Numbered from the stretch's first letter, positions 1 to 7,519 are shown. The stretch: DNA of 64,000 nucleotides from an uncultured Christensenella sp. (GCA_910577055.1 CAJTKX010000002.1:1-64000); one strand, 5' to 3'. Numbers and translations are program-made. Notes: generated from the sequence alone by a model not told the origin.

Positions 1-41
1 ATGTACCAAGGCATCCTCCGTATGCTCTTTGTAGCTTGATC
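1..41 (-). rRNA. rrl: 23S ribosomal RNA, 5' end only
   Basis: Read on the minus strand, the first 41 bases match the conserved start of bacterial 23S rRNA, including CATACGGAGGATGCCTTGG. The segment aligns without gaps to the first 32 bases of E. coli 23S as I remember them, which puts the mature 5' end at about position 41. The rest of the gene lies left of the window. No 16S rRNA gene or tRNA lies upstream within the window. The next gene on that side is a protein gene on the same strand. Confidence 0.9.
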
Positions 42-299
42 TTTCCTCTATAGCATAATTTAGCTATATCTTCTTTAATCTACTTGTCTTACAAAAATTC
101 TACATTCTTAACTCGACTAATTTCTTAATTACAGTTTCTTAAGGCGCAAAATTGCACTTTTCAAATTCGTATTAACCAATTAATCTAATTGCCTTTTTTG
201 TACTTTTATTCTTCTCTTCTATGCAGTTGTAAATCTTCGCTTTACCCGCGAAAGCGGGCAGTTTTTCAAAAGAAAAACATCGCTGTCTAAACCGACAGC
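42..299 (-). other. 23S rRNA precursor leader
   Basis: This is the stretch between the rRNA promoter and the mature 23S 5' end, about 255 nt of AT-rich sequence with no ORF. Two hairpins are visible: arms 282-287 and 294-299 (gctgtc/gacagc), and arms 245-249 and 254-258 (cccgc/gcggg). It probably holds the 5' half of the 23S processing stem, whose other half would lie beyond the window. Confidence 0.6.
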
Positions 300-305
300 T
301 TTTAT

Positions 306-334
306 ATCTTATCAAAGTAAAGCAATTAAGTCAA
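306..334 (-). promoter_or_regulatory. sigma-A promoter of the 23S rRNA transcript
   Basis: On the minus strand: -35 TTGACT (329-334), a 17-bp spacer, and -10 TAAGAT (306-311). Transcription would start near 299. It lies downstream of the terminator of the preceding gene, so the 23S gene appears to be its own transcription unit. Confidence 0.8.
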
Positions 335-369
335 GCGTTTTTACAAAATATTTCAATGATTTTTTTAAC

Positions 370-395
370 AAAAAAGGGAGTTTTTTCACTCCCTT
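370..395 (-). terminator. intrinsic terminator after the sugar isomerase gene
   Basis: The 7-bp stem AAGGGAG/CTCCCTT (374-380 and 389-395) has an 8-nt loop and is followed on the minus strand by a run of T. It begins right after the stop codon at 397. Confidence 0.85.
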
Positions 396-396
396 G

Positions 397-1164
397 TTAT
401 ATTATACTATTTAAATATTCAACCGAGCGTTTTAAATCGGCAAGTTCGTTAAAACTTTGACTTTCAATTATAACCGCGCCGTCAAAGTCTGCGTCTTTCA
501 GTCTTGAGATAATTTCCTTAAAATCGTAAATTCCTTGCCCGGGCAAGCAAGTTTTTCCGTTTTTGTCAACGTCCGAGATATGAACGTGCGAAATCGCGCC
601 CTCCATATCCTTAATATACATTTGGTACGGATAACCCGACTTCCTTGCTTGCTTGATATCAAACGCCCCCGAAAGCTGCGGGCAACGCTGTTTAAGTTCG
701 GTAAAGACAGATGGGCGGTTATAAAGCCCCCACCGCACGTTTTCAAGACATAGTTTCACGCCGTAGCGCGCGCAGAAATCAACGACTTCGCGCAGACGTT
801 CGGCGATATAATCGAAATCTTCCATACCGTCGTCTTTTCTCAAAGTCCCGTGAAAGGTGTAATTTTTCGCGCCGAAAATTTGAGCCGAGCGTAAAATTTG
901 GTCGAGCCAATAAAACCCGTCGCCCCTATCGCGGCGCGAGCTGAAAAAAAGCTGCGGCTCGAAGTTGAGCGGATTGACGTGTACGGAGTTCACCTCTACC
1001 CCCACCGTGCGTTCGGCGAATTTTTTTGCGAACTCGGGGCGGTACTCGTAAAAAGTACCTAGATACACTTCGCATATATCCGCGCCCGATTCCCGCAATG
1101 CGGAAAGCGCGTCCTCGGTTTCATATATTTTGCAAAGACTTGCCGTCGAAATACCGATTTTCAT
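397..1164 (-). CDS. sugar phosphate isomerase/epimerase family protein (xylose isomerase-like TIM barrel)
   Basis: A 255-residue protein of the AP-endonuclease-2/xylose-isomerase-like TIM-barrel family. These are metal-dependent enzymes that act on sugars, inositols or related metabolites. The expected metal ligands are visible: Glu in LCLENV (about 140), Asp in GAFDIK (about 167), His in HVHISD (about 193), and a C-terminal Glu in VIIES. The substrate cannot be told from sequence. The length is normal. The ATG at 1164 lies six bases from the -10 box and has no Shine-Dalgarno sequence, so the mRNA is probably leaderless. The gene is monocistronic and ends in its own terminator, just upstream of the 23S promoter. 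Confidence 0.85.
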   Translation of the reverse strand: MKIGISTASLCKIYETEDALSALRESGADICEVYLGTFYEYRPEFAKKFAERTVGVEVNSVHVNPLNFEPQLFFSSRRDRGDGFYWLDQILRSAQIFGAKNYTFHGTLRKDDGMEDFDYIAERLREVVDFCARYGVKLCLENVRWGLYNRPSVFTELKQRCPQLSGAFDIKQARKSGYPYQMYIKDMEGAISHVHISDVDKNGKTCLPGQGIYDFKEIISRLKDADFDGAVIIESQSFNELADLKRSVEYLNSII

Positions 1165-1170
1165 AGCTTT

Positions 1171-1199
1171 ATTGTATCATACTGCCTTCCGAAAATCAA
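1171..1199 (-). promoter_or_regulatory. promoter giving a leaderless isomerase mRNA
   Basis: -35 TTGATT (1194-1199), 17-bp spacer, -10 TACAAT (1171-1176). Six bases separate the -10 box from the ATG, so the predicted start of transcription is the A of the start codon. Confidence 0.7.
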
Positions 1200-1263
1200 T
1201 AGCGGCAAACAAACTTCCAAACCGAGAATAACTAGGCAAAATAGTTCCGCGGAGTCGCTAAGC

Positions 1264-1293
1264 CGCCCGCGCGTAAATAATTAGGCGCGGGCG
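1264..1293. terminator. GC-rich hairpin, probable terminator
   Basis: The perfect 9-bp stem CGCCCGCGC/GCGCGGGCG (1264-1272 and 1285-1293) has a 12-nt AT-rich loop. It follows the stop of the small membrane protein gene at 1302. The better T-run lies on the plus-strand side (acttgttttt), so the orientation is uncertain. Confidence 0.55.
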
Positions 1294-1301
1294 ACTTGTT
1301 T

Positions 1302-1646
1302 TTAATTTACCTCGGCTATGTATTTTGAAAGGGAATATGTAATGTCCTTATCTGCGATGGCGGCAATTGGCGCAAGCGGGAAAAAGTCGTCCGCGGCGCT
1401 TGTTTGCACAGTTCCGCCAAAGCCTTGCGCAGGCGGCTGCCCCTCCTCTCCGCCGCCGAATAAGCCGCTGTCCGCAAGTCCTTTTACGGCGTTAAGCATA
1501 CCCGTAATTTCTTCCGCGCTTTTTAAAGCCTCCTTTATCTCTTCCCCGCCAAATGTTTCCAAGACGGGCTTTACATCCTCGATAATATTCCTTGAATTGT
1601 TTTTTCCGCCGTACAACAAAAGTGCAAGTATAATTAAAAGTTGCAT
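1302..1646 (-). CDS. small membrane-anchored protein of unknown function
   Basis: A 114-residue protein I do not recognise. It begins with a short hydrophobic segment (MQLLIILALLLYGG) that could anchor it. An Asn/Lys stretch, a helical region (about 25-65, containing EEIKEALKSAEEITGML) and a Gly/Pro/Gln-rich linker follow. I chose the ATG at 1646 because the minus strand carries GGAGAA about 7 bases upstream. A start 18 bases earlier lacks a ribosome site. It is divergent from the 101-residue gene at 1698, only 51 bp away, which suggests joint control. Confidence 0.6.
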   Translation of the reverse strand: MQLLIILALLLYGGKNNSRNIIEDVKPVLETFGGEEIKEALKSAEEITGMLNAVKGLADSGLFGGGEEGQPPAQGFGGTVQTSAADDFFPLAPIAAIADKDITYSLSKYIAEVN

Positions 1647-1697
1647 AAAAAAATTCTCCGGCATATTTTGATAATAACATTATATGCGGGAGATAAT

Positions 1698-2003
1698 ATG
1701 AAAGATTTTAAAAGCTATTCCGAAAACCAACCCCAAAACGAACCGCCCAAAACCCCGAACGACGGCTCTGCGACAGCCTACAACAACACGGTTGAGCTTG
1801 CCAAAGTGTTAACGAAAGCGATGAGCGGCAAAAACGAGGCGCAAATTTTACATACGGTAATTTCCGAAGCGGAGCGCGGCAAGCGCGAAGGCACTTTGAC
1901 CAACGCCGACTTGGACAATTTTTATAACGCACTTGCACCGTTTGTGGACGGAATGAAAAGGCGCAAATTAAAGGAAGTTATAAACCGACTGAAAAGTATT
2001 TAA
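1698..2003 (+). CDS. conserved-looking hypothetical protein
   Basis: A 101-residue soluble protein with no family I can name. The first 30 residues are polar and Pro/Asn/Gln-rich. The rest (about 35-101) looks like a compact helical bundle ending in the basic helix KRRKLKEVINRLKSI. The ATG at 1698 is preceded by gcgggaga, a good ribosome site. Its stop codon overlaps that of cysK on the other strand by two bases (convergent). No membrane segment or signal peptide is present. Confidence 0.6.
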   Translation: MKDFKSYSENQPQNEPPKTPNDGSATAYNNTVELAKVLTKAMSGKNEAQILHTVISEAERGKREGTLTNADLDNFYNALAPFVDGMKRRKLKEVINRLKSI

Positions 2004-2872
2004 AACAACCCCGTAGACAGATACTTTTCGCCGCCGTCGGGAAAGACGGTTACGACTGTTTTATTTTTGTGGCGGGCGGCAAGCTGTTTTGCCGCCGCAA
2101 AAGCCGCGCCCGAAGATACGCCGACAAGCAAGCCCTCGGTTAAGGCTAATTCTTTGGCGGAGGATACGGCGGCTTCGTCGGCAACGGTCAAAACCTCGTC
2201 AATGACGCTCAAATTCAGCGTTTTTGGAACGAAACCCGCGCCAATGCCTTGAATTTTGTGCAAACCCGCGCACCCGCCCGATAAAACGGGCGAGCTTTTC
2301 GGCTCGACAGCAACGATTTTAATTGCGCGGTTTTTTTCTTTTAAAAATTTGCCCACGCCCGAAAGCGTCCCGCCCGTACCCACGCCCGCGACGAAAATAT
2401 CTATTTTTCCCTCGGTATCGTTCCAAATTTCGGGCGCGGTGGTTTTATAGTGAGCCAACGGGTTTGCCAAATTTTCAAATTGACCCAAAATTACGCTGTT
2501 CGGGGTGGTTTTTTGCAAATTTTGCGCCTTTTCGATTGCGCCGCTCATCCCAAGCTTGCCGTCCGTCAAAACTATTTCCGCGCCGTATGCGGCTATGATT
2601 TTACGCCGCTCCACGCTGAAACTGTCGGGCAAAACGATTATCGCCCTTATTCCCTTAGCCGCACAAATTGCCGCCAAGGCTATGCCCGTATTGCCCGAGG
2701 TCGGTTCGATTACGGTTGAGTCGGGCGACAGCGCTAAGCCTTCAAGCATATATTTTACAGCCCTATCCTTTACTGAACCGGCGGGGTTTAAGTACTCTAA
2801 TTTCGCAAAAACTCCGCTTTTTAACCGTAAAAGGGGCGTTCCCCCGATAATTTCGGTTATCGAGTTATACAT
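2000..2872 (-). CDS. cysK: cysteine synthase (O-acetylserine sulfhydrylase)
   Basis: A PLP enzyme that makes cysteine from O-acetylserine and sulfide in the cytoplasm. At 290 residues it is slightly shorter than the usual 300-310. Visible motifs are the PLP lysine in NPAGSVKDR (about 36), the substrate loop TSGNTG (about 59-64) and the phosphate-binding loop GVGTGGTLSG (about 165). It overlaps the 3' end of the upstream desulfurase gene by 16 bp, so the two are probably co-transcribed: one enzyme builds cysteine and the other takes sulfur from it. A cystathionine beta-synthase-like activity is a less likely alternative. Confidence 0.93.
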   Translation of the reverse strand: MYNSITEIIGGTPLLRLKSGVFAKLEYLNPAGSVKDRAVKYMLEGLALSPDSTVIEPTSGNTGIALAAICAAKGIRAIIVLPDSFSVERRKIIAAYGAEIVLTDGKLGMSGAIEKAQNLQKTTPNSVILGQFENLANPLAHYKTTAPEIWNDTEGKIDIFVAGVGTGGTLSGVGKFLKEKNRAIKIVAVEPKSSPVLSGGCAGLHKIQGIGAGFVPKTLNLSVIDEVLTVADEAAVSSAKELALTEGLLVGVSSGAAFAAAKQLAARHKNKTVVTVFPDGGEKYLSTGLF

Positions 2873-3975
2873 AGTTCCTTTACTGCTTTTATAAAAAGTT
2901 CACACTCGTTTTGGGTGTTGAACGACGATATCGACGCGCGGACAAGCCCCTCGCTTTTAAGCGCCTTGTGCATTAGCGGAGCACAGTGAAGTCCGCCGCG
3001 TACGCAGATATCGTATTTTTCGGACAACTCGGACGCAACGACTTCGGACTGTATATTTTCGATTTCGAACGTTACTATTCCGCAAGGGTTGGGCTTGGAA
3101 TACAGCTTTACTCCCTTTATTTTTATCAAATTTTCACACAAAAACGCGCTCATTTGTTCGGTTTTTTGACGGTTTTTCACCAAATTTTGCATTAAATACA
3201 GCGCGCCTTCGCCAAGCGAAATTATGGCGGGATAGTTTAGGGTTCCGCTTTCCAATGCGTCGGGGTAAAAATCCGGCATATTAAGGTTGTAGCTTTCACT
3301 GCCCGTGCCGCCGAAAAGTACGGGCGCGGGGTTTATTCGCTCGGAAAAAATCAAAACTCCGCTGCCTTGCACGCCGAGCATTCCTTTATGCCCCGCAACG
3401 GCAAGCGCGTCTATACCCGACTCTTTCATATTCACTTCGATGTGTCCGCAAGCTTGTGCTCCGTCGCAAATTAACAGACAGCTTTCGGGAATCGAATTTT
3501 TTATAGCTTTAATGTCGGGCATAGCACCCGTGACGTTAGAGGCAAGCGTGACTATGACTGCGCGGGTTTTGTCGGTAACGAGATTGAAAAGAGCTTTAAC
3601 GTCTACCTCTCCGTCTGCGGTGAGCGGCGCGTAAGATACGGCTACGCCTTTGCCCTTTAAATATTCGAGGGGGCGCAAAACCGAGTTGTGCTCGGCAACG
3701 GTTGTTACAACTTCGTCGCCCGCTTTGATTGCGCCGAAGATTGCGATGTTTAAAGCCTCGGTGCAGTTTTTGGTGAATATGACGCGCTCGAAACTGTACG
3801 CGCCGAAAAATTCGCATAAAAGTTTGCGCGCGGCGTAAACCCTTTCAAGACAGGCAAGGGACAGCTTGTGTCCGCTTCTGCCGGGGTTTGCGCTATGACC
3901 GAGCGCGGCGGTGGTTGCGGATATTACTCCGTCGGGCTTAAATCCGCCCGTTGCTGCATTATCAAAATAAATCAA
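2857..3975 (-). CDS. cysteine desulfurase family protein (class V aminotransferase fold)
   Basis: A 372-residue PLP enzyme that would mobilise sulfur, or selenium from selenocysteine, as a persulfide. Features: His in AEHNSV, Asp in CDGAQACGH, the PLP lysine in AGHKGM (about 203) and a candidate catalytic Cys in GLHCAP near residue 338. The start is a TTG at 3975, preceded by GGAG nine bases upstream. It overlaps cysK. The divergent neighbour encodes a DUF3343 protein, a family annotated as a putative Se/S carrier, which supports a role in sulfur or selenium trafficking rather than general Fe-S assembly. No scaffold gene (sufU or iscU) is adjacent. Confidence 0.85.
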   Translation of the reverse strand: MIYFDNAATGGFKPDGVISATTAALGHSANPGRSGHKLSLACLERVYAARKLLCEFFGAYSFERVIFTKNCTEALNIAIFGAIKAGDEVVTTVAEHNSVLRPLEYLKGKGVAVSYAPLTADGEVDVKALFNLVTDKTRAVIVTLASNVTGAMPDIKAIKNSIPESCLLICDGAQACGHIEVNMKESGIDALAVAGHKGMLGVQGSGVLIFSERINPAPVLFGGTGSESYNLNMPDFYPDALESGTLNYPAIISLGEGALYLMQNLVKNRQKTEQMSAFLCENLIKIKGVKLYSKPNPCGIVTFEIENIQSEVVASELSEKYDICVRGGLHCAPLMHKALKSEGLVRASISSFNTQNECELFIKAVKELCITR

Positions 3976-3991
3976 AATTTTTTACTCCGTC

Positions 3992-4014
3992 ATATTATGG
4001 TAGTACCATATTAT
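3992..4014. promoter_or_regulatory. palindromic operator between the desulfurase and DUF3343 genes
   Basis: The perfect 13-bp palindrome ATGGTAGTACCAT (3997-4009) extends to 23 bp with one mismatched pair. It sits in the 59-bp gap between two divergent genes and overlaps a minus-strand TATAAT (4010-4015). The position suggests a repressor site for the sulfur module. An Rrf2-type regulator is possible but is not shown. Confidence 0.55.
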
Positions 4015-4034
4015 ATACGAAGGTAAAATGATAT

Positions 4035-4292
4035 ATGACTGAAATACTTGCCGTGTTCCGCTCACGCTCACAAGCGGTTGACTGCAACGCGCGGCTGGGA
4101 AAATACGGAATAAAATCGACTATAATAAATACGCCAAAAGAGGCGAATATAGGGTGCGGGCTTTCGGTAAAATTTACGGAAAATTTTTTGAACCGCGCCA
4201 AAACCGTGATAAAAGGCGGGAATTATTCCGCATTTTACGGTTATTACGTAATGAAAAACGTTTACGGCAGAACCTTTTTCGGAAGAGTTTGA
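4035..4292 (+). CDS. DUF3343 protein, putative Se/S carrier-like
   Basis: An 85-residue protein of the DUF3343 type, a small single-domain family thought to carry sulfur or selenium on a cysteine. The conserved cysteine is in IGCGLSVKF (about residue 41). The N-terminal half has the expected beta-alpha-beta pattern (ILAVFRSRSQAVDCNARL). The start at 4035 follows a weak ribosome site (gaaggt). It is divergent from the cysteine desulfurase, a likely persulfide donor. No selD gene lies nearby, so a selenium role is unproven. Confidence 0.75.
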   Translation: MTEILAVFRSRSQAVDCNARLGKYGIKSTIINTPKEANIGCGLSVKFTENFLNRAKTVIKGGNYSAFYGYYVMKNVYGRTFFGRV

Positions 4293-4308
4293 GACGGTAA
4301 ACGAGCAA

Positions 4309-4338
4309 GGCGGTGCGGGCTTTAAAGCCCGCACCGCC
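4309..4338 (+). terminator. terminator after the DUF3343 gene
   Basis: The perfect 15-bp inverted repeat GGCGGTGCGGGCTTT and its complement has no free loop bases. A modest T-rich tail (gtttggttgatttt) follows. Confidence 0.75.
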
Positions 4339-4379
4339 GTTTGGTTGATTTTATTTTGCCGCTGTGATAAAATTAAGAT

Positions 4380-5009
4380 ATGAACAATACCGAAGAAATT
4401 TTAAAAGAGCTTGCCGCGCTTTACCCCGACGCGCAGCCCGCGCTGCATTTCAAGTCGCCTTACGAGCTGTTGGTTGCGGTGATACTTTCCGCACAGTGCA
4501 CTGACGAGCGCGTGAATAAAGTTACGGCGGTGCTTTTCGAAAAGTATAACACGCCGGAGAAAATGATTGAGCTTAGTCAAAGCGAACTTGAAAAATATAT
4601 ATTTTCGTGCGGATTTTACCGAAACAAGGCAGCGCATATTTTATCCGCCTCACACGATATTATAGACAACTTCGGCGGCAAAGTGCCCGCAACGCTTGAA
4701 AGCCTGAAAACGCTTGCCGGCGTGGGACAAAAAACGGCGAACGTTGTGTATGCGGTGGCGTTTGGCGGCGACGCTATTGCGGTTGATACGCACGTTTTCA
4801 GAGTTTCCAATAGGCTTGGTATTTCCGAGGGTAACACGCCCGCAAAGGTTGAAGAAGGCTTGTGCAAGGCGATACCGAAAGATATGTGGTCGAAAGCGCA
4901 CCACTACCTTATTTATCACGGACGTAGGGTTTGCCACTCGCAACGGCCCGATTGCGCTAACTGCACACTGAAAAGGCGTTGCAAATTTTACGAAAAAACG
5001 AAAGGGTGA
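4380..5009 (+). CDS. nth: endonuclease III, base-excision DNA glycosylase/AP lyase
   Basis: Removes oxidised pyrimidines and nicks abasic sites. At 209 residues it is the standard family length. Visible are the helix-hairpin-helix LAGVGQKTANVV with the catalytic Lys (about 120), the catalytic Asp in VDTHVFR (about 138), and the 4Fe-4S ligands C-x6-C-x2-C-x5-C near the C-terminus (CHSQRPDCANC onward). It is monocistronic between two terminators. Confidence 0.97.
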   Translation: MNNTEEILKELAALYPDAQPALHFKSPYELLVAVILSAQCTDERVNKVTAVLFEKYNTPEKMIELSQSELEKYIFSCGFYRNKAAHILSASHDIIDNFGGKVPATLESLKTLAGVGQKTANVVYAVAFGGDAIAVDTHVFRVSNRLGISEGNTPAKVEEGLCKAIPKDMWSKAHHYLIYHGRRVCHSQRPDCANCTLKRRCKFYEKTKG

Positions 5010-5053
5010 AAATCGCATAACCCCTTCCGCTCGTAAATAAACAAAGAGGCATA

Positions 5054-5086
5054 AAAAAAGGAACGCTTTCAAACGTTCCTTTTTTG
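5054..5086. terminator. bidirectional terminator between nth and the zinc-ribbon gene
   Basis: The stem GGAACG/CGTTCC is extended by A-runs on the left and T-runs on the right, so it can end transcription from both convergent genes. Confidence 0.9.
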
Positions 5087-5098
5087 TTTTAGTGTTGA

Positions 5099-5452
5099 TT
5101 AATAACCGTAAGGTGCACCGGCTGCCGCGCAAGCAACGAAGCTTCCGCAAGTTGCAAAAATGATAATCCAAAATACTGTGGTGATGCAGCTGATAATAAT
5201 ACCCGCTATTGCAAAACCTTTACCGTCGCCATTGTACTCGGGTTTTCTTGAATTGGTAAGGCCGATGATTGAAAGAATTAACGCGATAACGTTAAATTCC
5301 AAAATCGACAAGATGAAACCAACAAGTGCGATGGTATTTTTCTGAGCGGGAACGGGTGCGCTTGTCTGAGCCATTTTTTCCGTTGCTACGCCGCAGTTGG
5401 GACATACGACTGCTTCGTCGTTTATCTCTTTGCCACAATTTTTACAAAACAT
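5099..5452 (-). CDS. zinc-ribbon DUF4190-like membrane protein (copy 1)
   Basis: A 117-residue protein: an N-terminal zinc ribbon (MFCKNCGKEI and VVCPNCG, four cysteines), a short Ala/Pro/Gln linker, then two hydrophobic segments (about 40-68 and 80-110) separated by KPEYNGDGKGFAIAG, typical of DUF4190-like proteins. Function unknown; it is probably a membrane protein with a cytoplasmic zinc domain. It has its own consensus promoter, a 5' leader of about 120 nt with two palindromes, and a clear AAAAGGAG ribosome site. The gene at 5672 is a paralogue. Confidence 0.8.
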   Translation of the reverse strand: MFCKNCGKEINDEAVVCPNCGVATEKMAQTSAPVPAQKNTIALVGFILSILEFNVIALILSIIGLTNSRKPEYNGDGKGFAIAGIIISCITTVFWIIIFATCGSFVACAAAGAPYGY

Positions 5453-5506
5453 CTTTTTTCTCTCCTTTTATTTTTTACCGAGAAAATTAAATCAGTTAAG
5501 CGTTTT

Positions 5507-5546
5507 ATTCTTTACCGTCGGTAAAGAATAACCCCCCGGGGGGTTA
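5507..5546 (-). promoter_or_regulatory. two adjacent perfect palindromes in the mRNA leader of the zinc-ribbon gene
   Basis: Palindrome A has 11-bp arms ATTCTTTACCG (5507-5517) and CGGTAAAGAAT (5519-5529) around one base. Palindrome B is the 18-bp TAACCCCCCGGGGGGTTA (5529-5546). Both lie inside the predicted 5' UTR. A further CGGTAAA near the ribosome site (complement at 5474-5480) could compete with the right arm of A. Confidence 0.6.
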
Positions 5547-5579
5547 AAAGATTTAATTTCACAGTTTGTTCACAAAGTA

Positions 5580-5608
5580 ATTATAGAATAATTTATTTGT
5601 ACTGTCAA
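5580..5608 (-). promoter_or_regulatory. promoter of zinc-ribbon copy 1
   Basis: Perfect consensus: TTGACA (5603-5608), 17-bp spacer, TATAAT (5580-5585). The predicted start of transcription is near 5573, about 120 nt before the ATG. Confidence 0.88.
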
Positions 5609-5671
5609 GAATTTATGAAAAAAATATCGAATAATTTGTGGAAATATACGGAAATTTGTCCGTGAAAAATA

Positions 5672-6013
5672 CTATAAAAGTATCCAACCTAAAAAACTAA
5701 ACCAGAATATGCTACCGATTAAACCCGCAATCAAGCCGATACCCAAATACACCGCACTTATGGCCATACCCGCAACAGCAAAGCTTTTACCGTCGCCGGC
5801 ATATTCGGGTTTTTTAACGTTTTGATAGCCGATTATGGAAAGAATTAAGCCGACCAACGGCATGAAGAACGATAAAATAAAGCCGATTAGCGCCATTGTG
5901 TTTTTTTGTGCGGCCGCCGGCGACGTTTTATTTATGTTATCCGTTGCAGCGCCGCAGTTCGTGCATATAATTGCGTTATTGTCGATTTCATTGCCGCAAT
6001 GTTTACAAAACAT
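5672..6013 (-). CDS. zinc-ribbon DUF4190-like membrane protein (copy 2)
   Basis: A 113-residue paralogue of the protein at 5099: MFCKHCGNEI and IICTNCG form the zinc ribbon, then come two hydrophobic regions around KPEYAGDGKSFAVAG. It lacks the Cys-rich tail of copy 1 and ends in FWFSFLGWILL. The two genes are separate tandem units, each with its own consensus promoter, so this is an old duplication with independent control. The ATG follows GGAGGGAG. Confidence 0.8.
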   Translation of the reverse strand: MFCKHCGNEIDNNAIICTNCGAATDNINKTSPAAAQKNTMALIGFILSFFMPLVGLILSIIGYQNVKKPEYAGDGKSFAVAGMAISAVYLGIGLIAGLIGSIFWFSFLGWILL

Positions 6014-6051
6014 ACTCTCCCTCCATAAATTAAATATATTAAGCTATTTAT

Positions 6052-6080
6052 ATTATATAACTTAAACTTTTATTTGTCAA
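6052..6080 (-). promoter_or_regulatory. promoter of zinc-ribbon copy 2
   Basis: TTGACA (6075-6080), 17-bp spacer, TATAAT (6052-6057). A short leader and a strong ribosome site follow. Confidence 0.88.
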
Positions 6081-6084
6081 TAAA

Positions 6085-6178
6085 ATTAAAACAGCCCGCG
6101 CAAGCGTTCCGCTTGTCCAAGTATTTTAATTGCTTAACAGCAATCAGAACTAAGCGCAAGCCAAACGTGCGGGGCTGA
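6085..6178 (-). terminator. probable composite terminator of tuf
   Basis: Minus-strand hairpin CAAGCG/CGCTTG (6101-6106 and 6110-6115) lies just before GCGGGCT and a T-rich tail. The GCGGGCT could also pair with AGCCCCGC further upstream (6169-6176). The exact fold is uncertain. Confidence 0.5.
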
Positions 6179-6201
6179 GTGTTTCGAATTAAATTATTTA
6201 A

Positions 6202-7416
6202 TTAGCCGAGAACCTTAACGATAGTACCGGAACCAACCGTTCTGCCGCCTTCACGGATAGCGAAACGGAGCTTCTCTTCTACTGCAACGGGCTTGATAAG
6301 CTCAACGCTGATTTCTACGTTATCGCCGGGCATAACCATTTCGGTGCCGGCGGGAAGTTCGATAGAACCCGTAACGTCGGTAGTTCTGATGAAGAACTGA
6401 GGACGATAGTGGTTGAAGAAAGGAGTGTGACGGCCGCCTTCATCTGCTTTAAGAACGTAAACCTGAGCGGTGAACTTGGTAGCGGTTTTAACGGTGCCGG
6501 GTTTAGCAAGAACCTGACCTTTTTCGATACCCTTTCTGTCGATGCCGCGAAGAAGCGCGCCTACGTTGAAGCCCGCGATAGCTTCGTCAACGCTCTTGTG
6601 GAACATTTCAAGACCGGTAATAACGGTTGAAACGGGCTTTTCGATAAGACCTACGATTTCAGCGGGGTCGCCGACGTGAGCGGTACCTCTTTCTACTCTA
6701 CCGGTTGCAACGGTACCACGACCGGAAATCGTGAATACGTCTTCCACAGGAAGAAGGAAGGGCTTAGCCGTATCTCTTTCGGGGGTAGGAATGAAGCTGT
6801 CGATGGTGTCCATGAGTTGAAGAATGCATTGGCACTCGGGAGCTGCAAGAATTTCTGCATCGGGAGCGCCCGAAGAAGCCTTTTCCAAAGCCTTCAAAGC
6901 CGAACCGCGAATGATGGGGCAGTTCTTAAAGCCTTGAGCTTCAAGAGTGTCGCTGATTTCCATTTCGACAAGCTCCAAAAGTTCGGGGTCGTCCATTTGG
7001 TCGCACTTGTTAAGGAATACTACGATGTAAGGAACGCCTACCTGACGGGAAAGCAGAATGTGCTCTCTGGTCTGGGGCATGGGACCGTCGGTTGCAGCAA
7101 CTACGAGAATTGCGCCGTCCATCTGTGCAGCGCCCGTAATCATGTTCTTAACGTAGTCTGCGTGTCCCGGGCAGTCAACGTGAGCGTAGTGACGCTTTTC
7201 GGTCTGATACTCAACGTGAGCGGTGTTTATTGTTATACCACGAGCTTTCTCTTCGGGAGCTTTATCAATCTCGTCGTATTTCATCTTTGCTGCCTGACCT
7301 TTGCACGCCATTACCATAGTGATAGCTGCGGTCAGAGTGGTCTTGCCGTGGTCAACGTGGCCGATTGTGCCGATGTTAACGTGGGGCTTGCTGTTGTCGT
7401 ACTTAGCCTTTGCCAT
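6202..7416 (-). CDS. tuf: translation elongation factor Tu
   Basis: GTPase that delivers aminoacyl-tRNA to the ribosome. At 404 residues it is slightly longer than the usual 394-400. G1 GHVDHGKT, G3 DCPGHADY and G4 NKCD are present, followed by both beta-barrel domains and the conserved C-terminal REGGRTVGSGTI. It is last in the str cluster but is separated from fusA by 425 bp and has its own promoter. It is the only tuf copy in this window. Confidence 0.98.
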   Translation of the reverse strand: MAKAKYDNSKPHVNIGTIGHVDHGKTTLTAAITMVMACKGQAAKMKYDEIDKAPEEKARGITINTAHVEYQTEKRHYAHVDCPGHADYVKNMITGAAQMDGAILVVAATDGPMPQTREHILLSRQVGVPYIVVFLNKCDQMDDPELLELVEMEISDTLEAQGFKNCPIIRGSALKALEKASSGAPDAEILAAPECQCILQLMDTIDSFIPTPERDTAKPFLLPVEDVFTISGRGTVATGRVERGTAHVGDPAEIVGLIEKPVSTVITGLEMFHKSVDEAIAGFNVGALLRGIDRKGIEKGQVLAKPGTVKTATKFTAQVYVLKADEGGRHTPFFNHYRPQFFIRTTDVTGSIELPAGTEMVMPGDNVEISVELIKPVAVEEKLRFAIREGGRTVGSGTIVKVLG

Positions 7417-7519
7417 TTTTGTTTCTCCTAAAATTTTTATTTTTATAAATTCACCGCAGCTTTGCGGTAAGTTGCTTATTTTATAAGCTATTTTGCGCGT
7501 TTCTTAGCGCGTTGCCTAT

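Noticed and set aside
1318..1671. A 117-codon plus-strand ORF opposite the small membrane protein gene
   Set aside because: The minus-strand reading has a proper ribosome site, a membrane anchor and a following hairpin; the plus-strand one has none.
3992..4014. Assigning the palindrome to a particular regulator (CymR or IscR)
   Set aside because: The pattern is only loosely like those sites, and no regulator gene is adjacent.
6676..7431. A 251-codon plus-strand ORF opposite tuf
   Set aside because: Shadow of tuf. The EF-Tu reading is certain.
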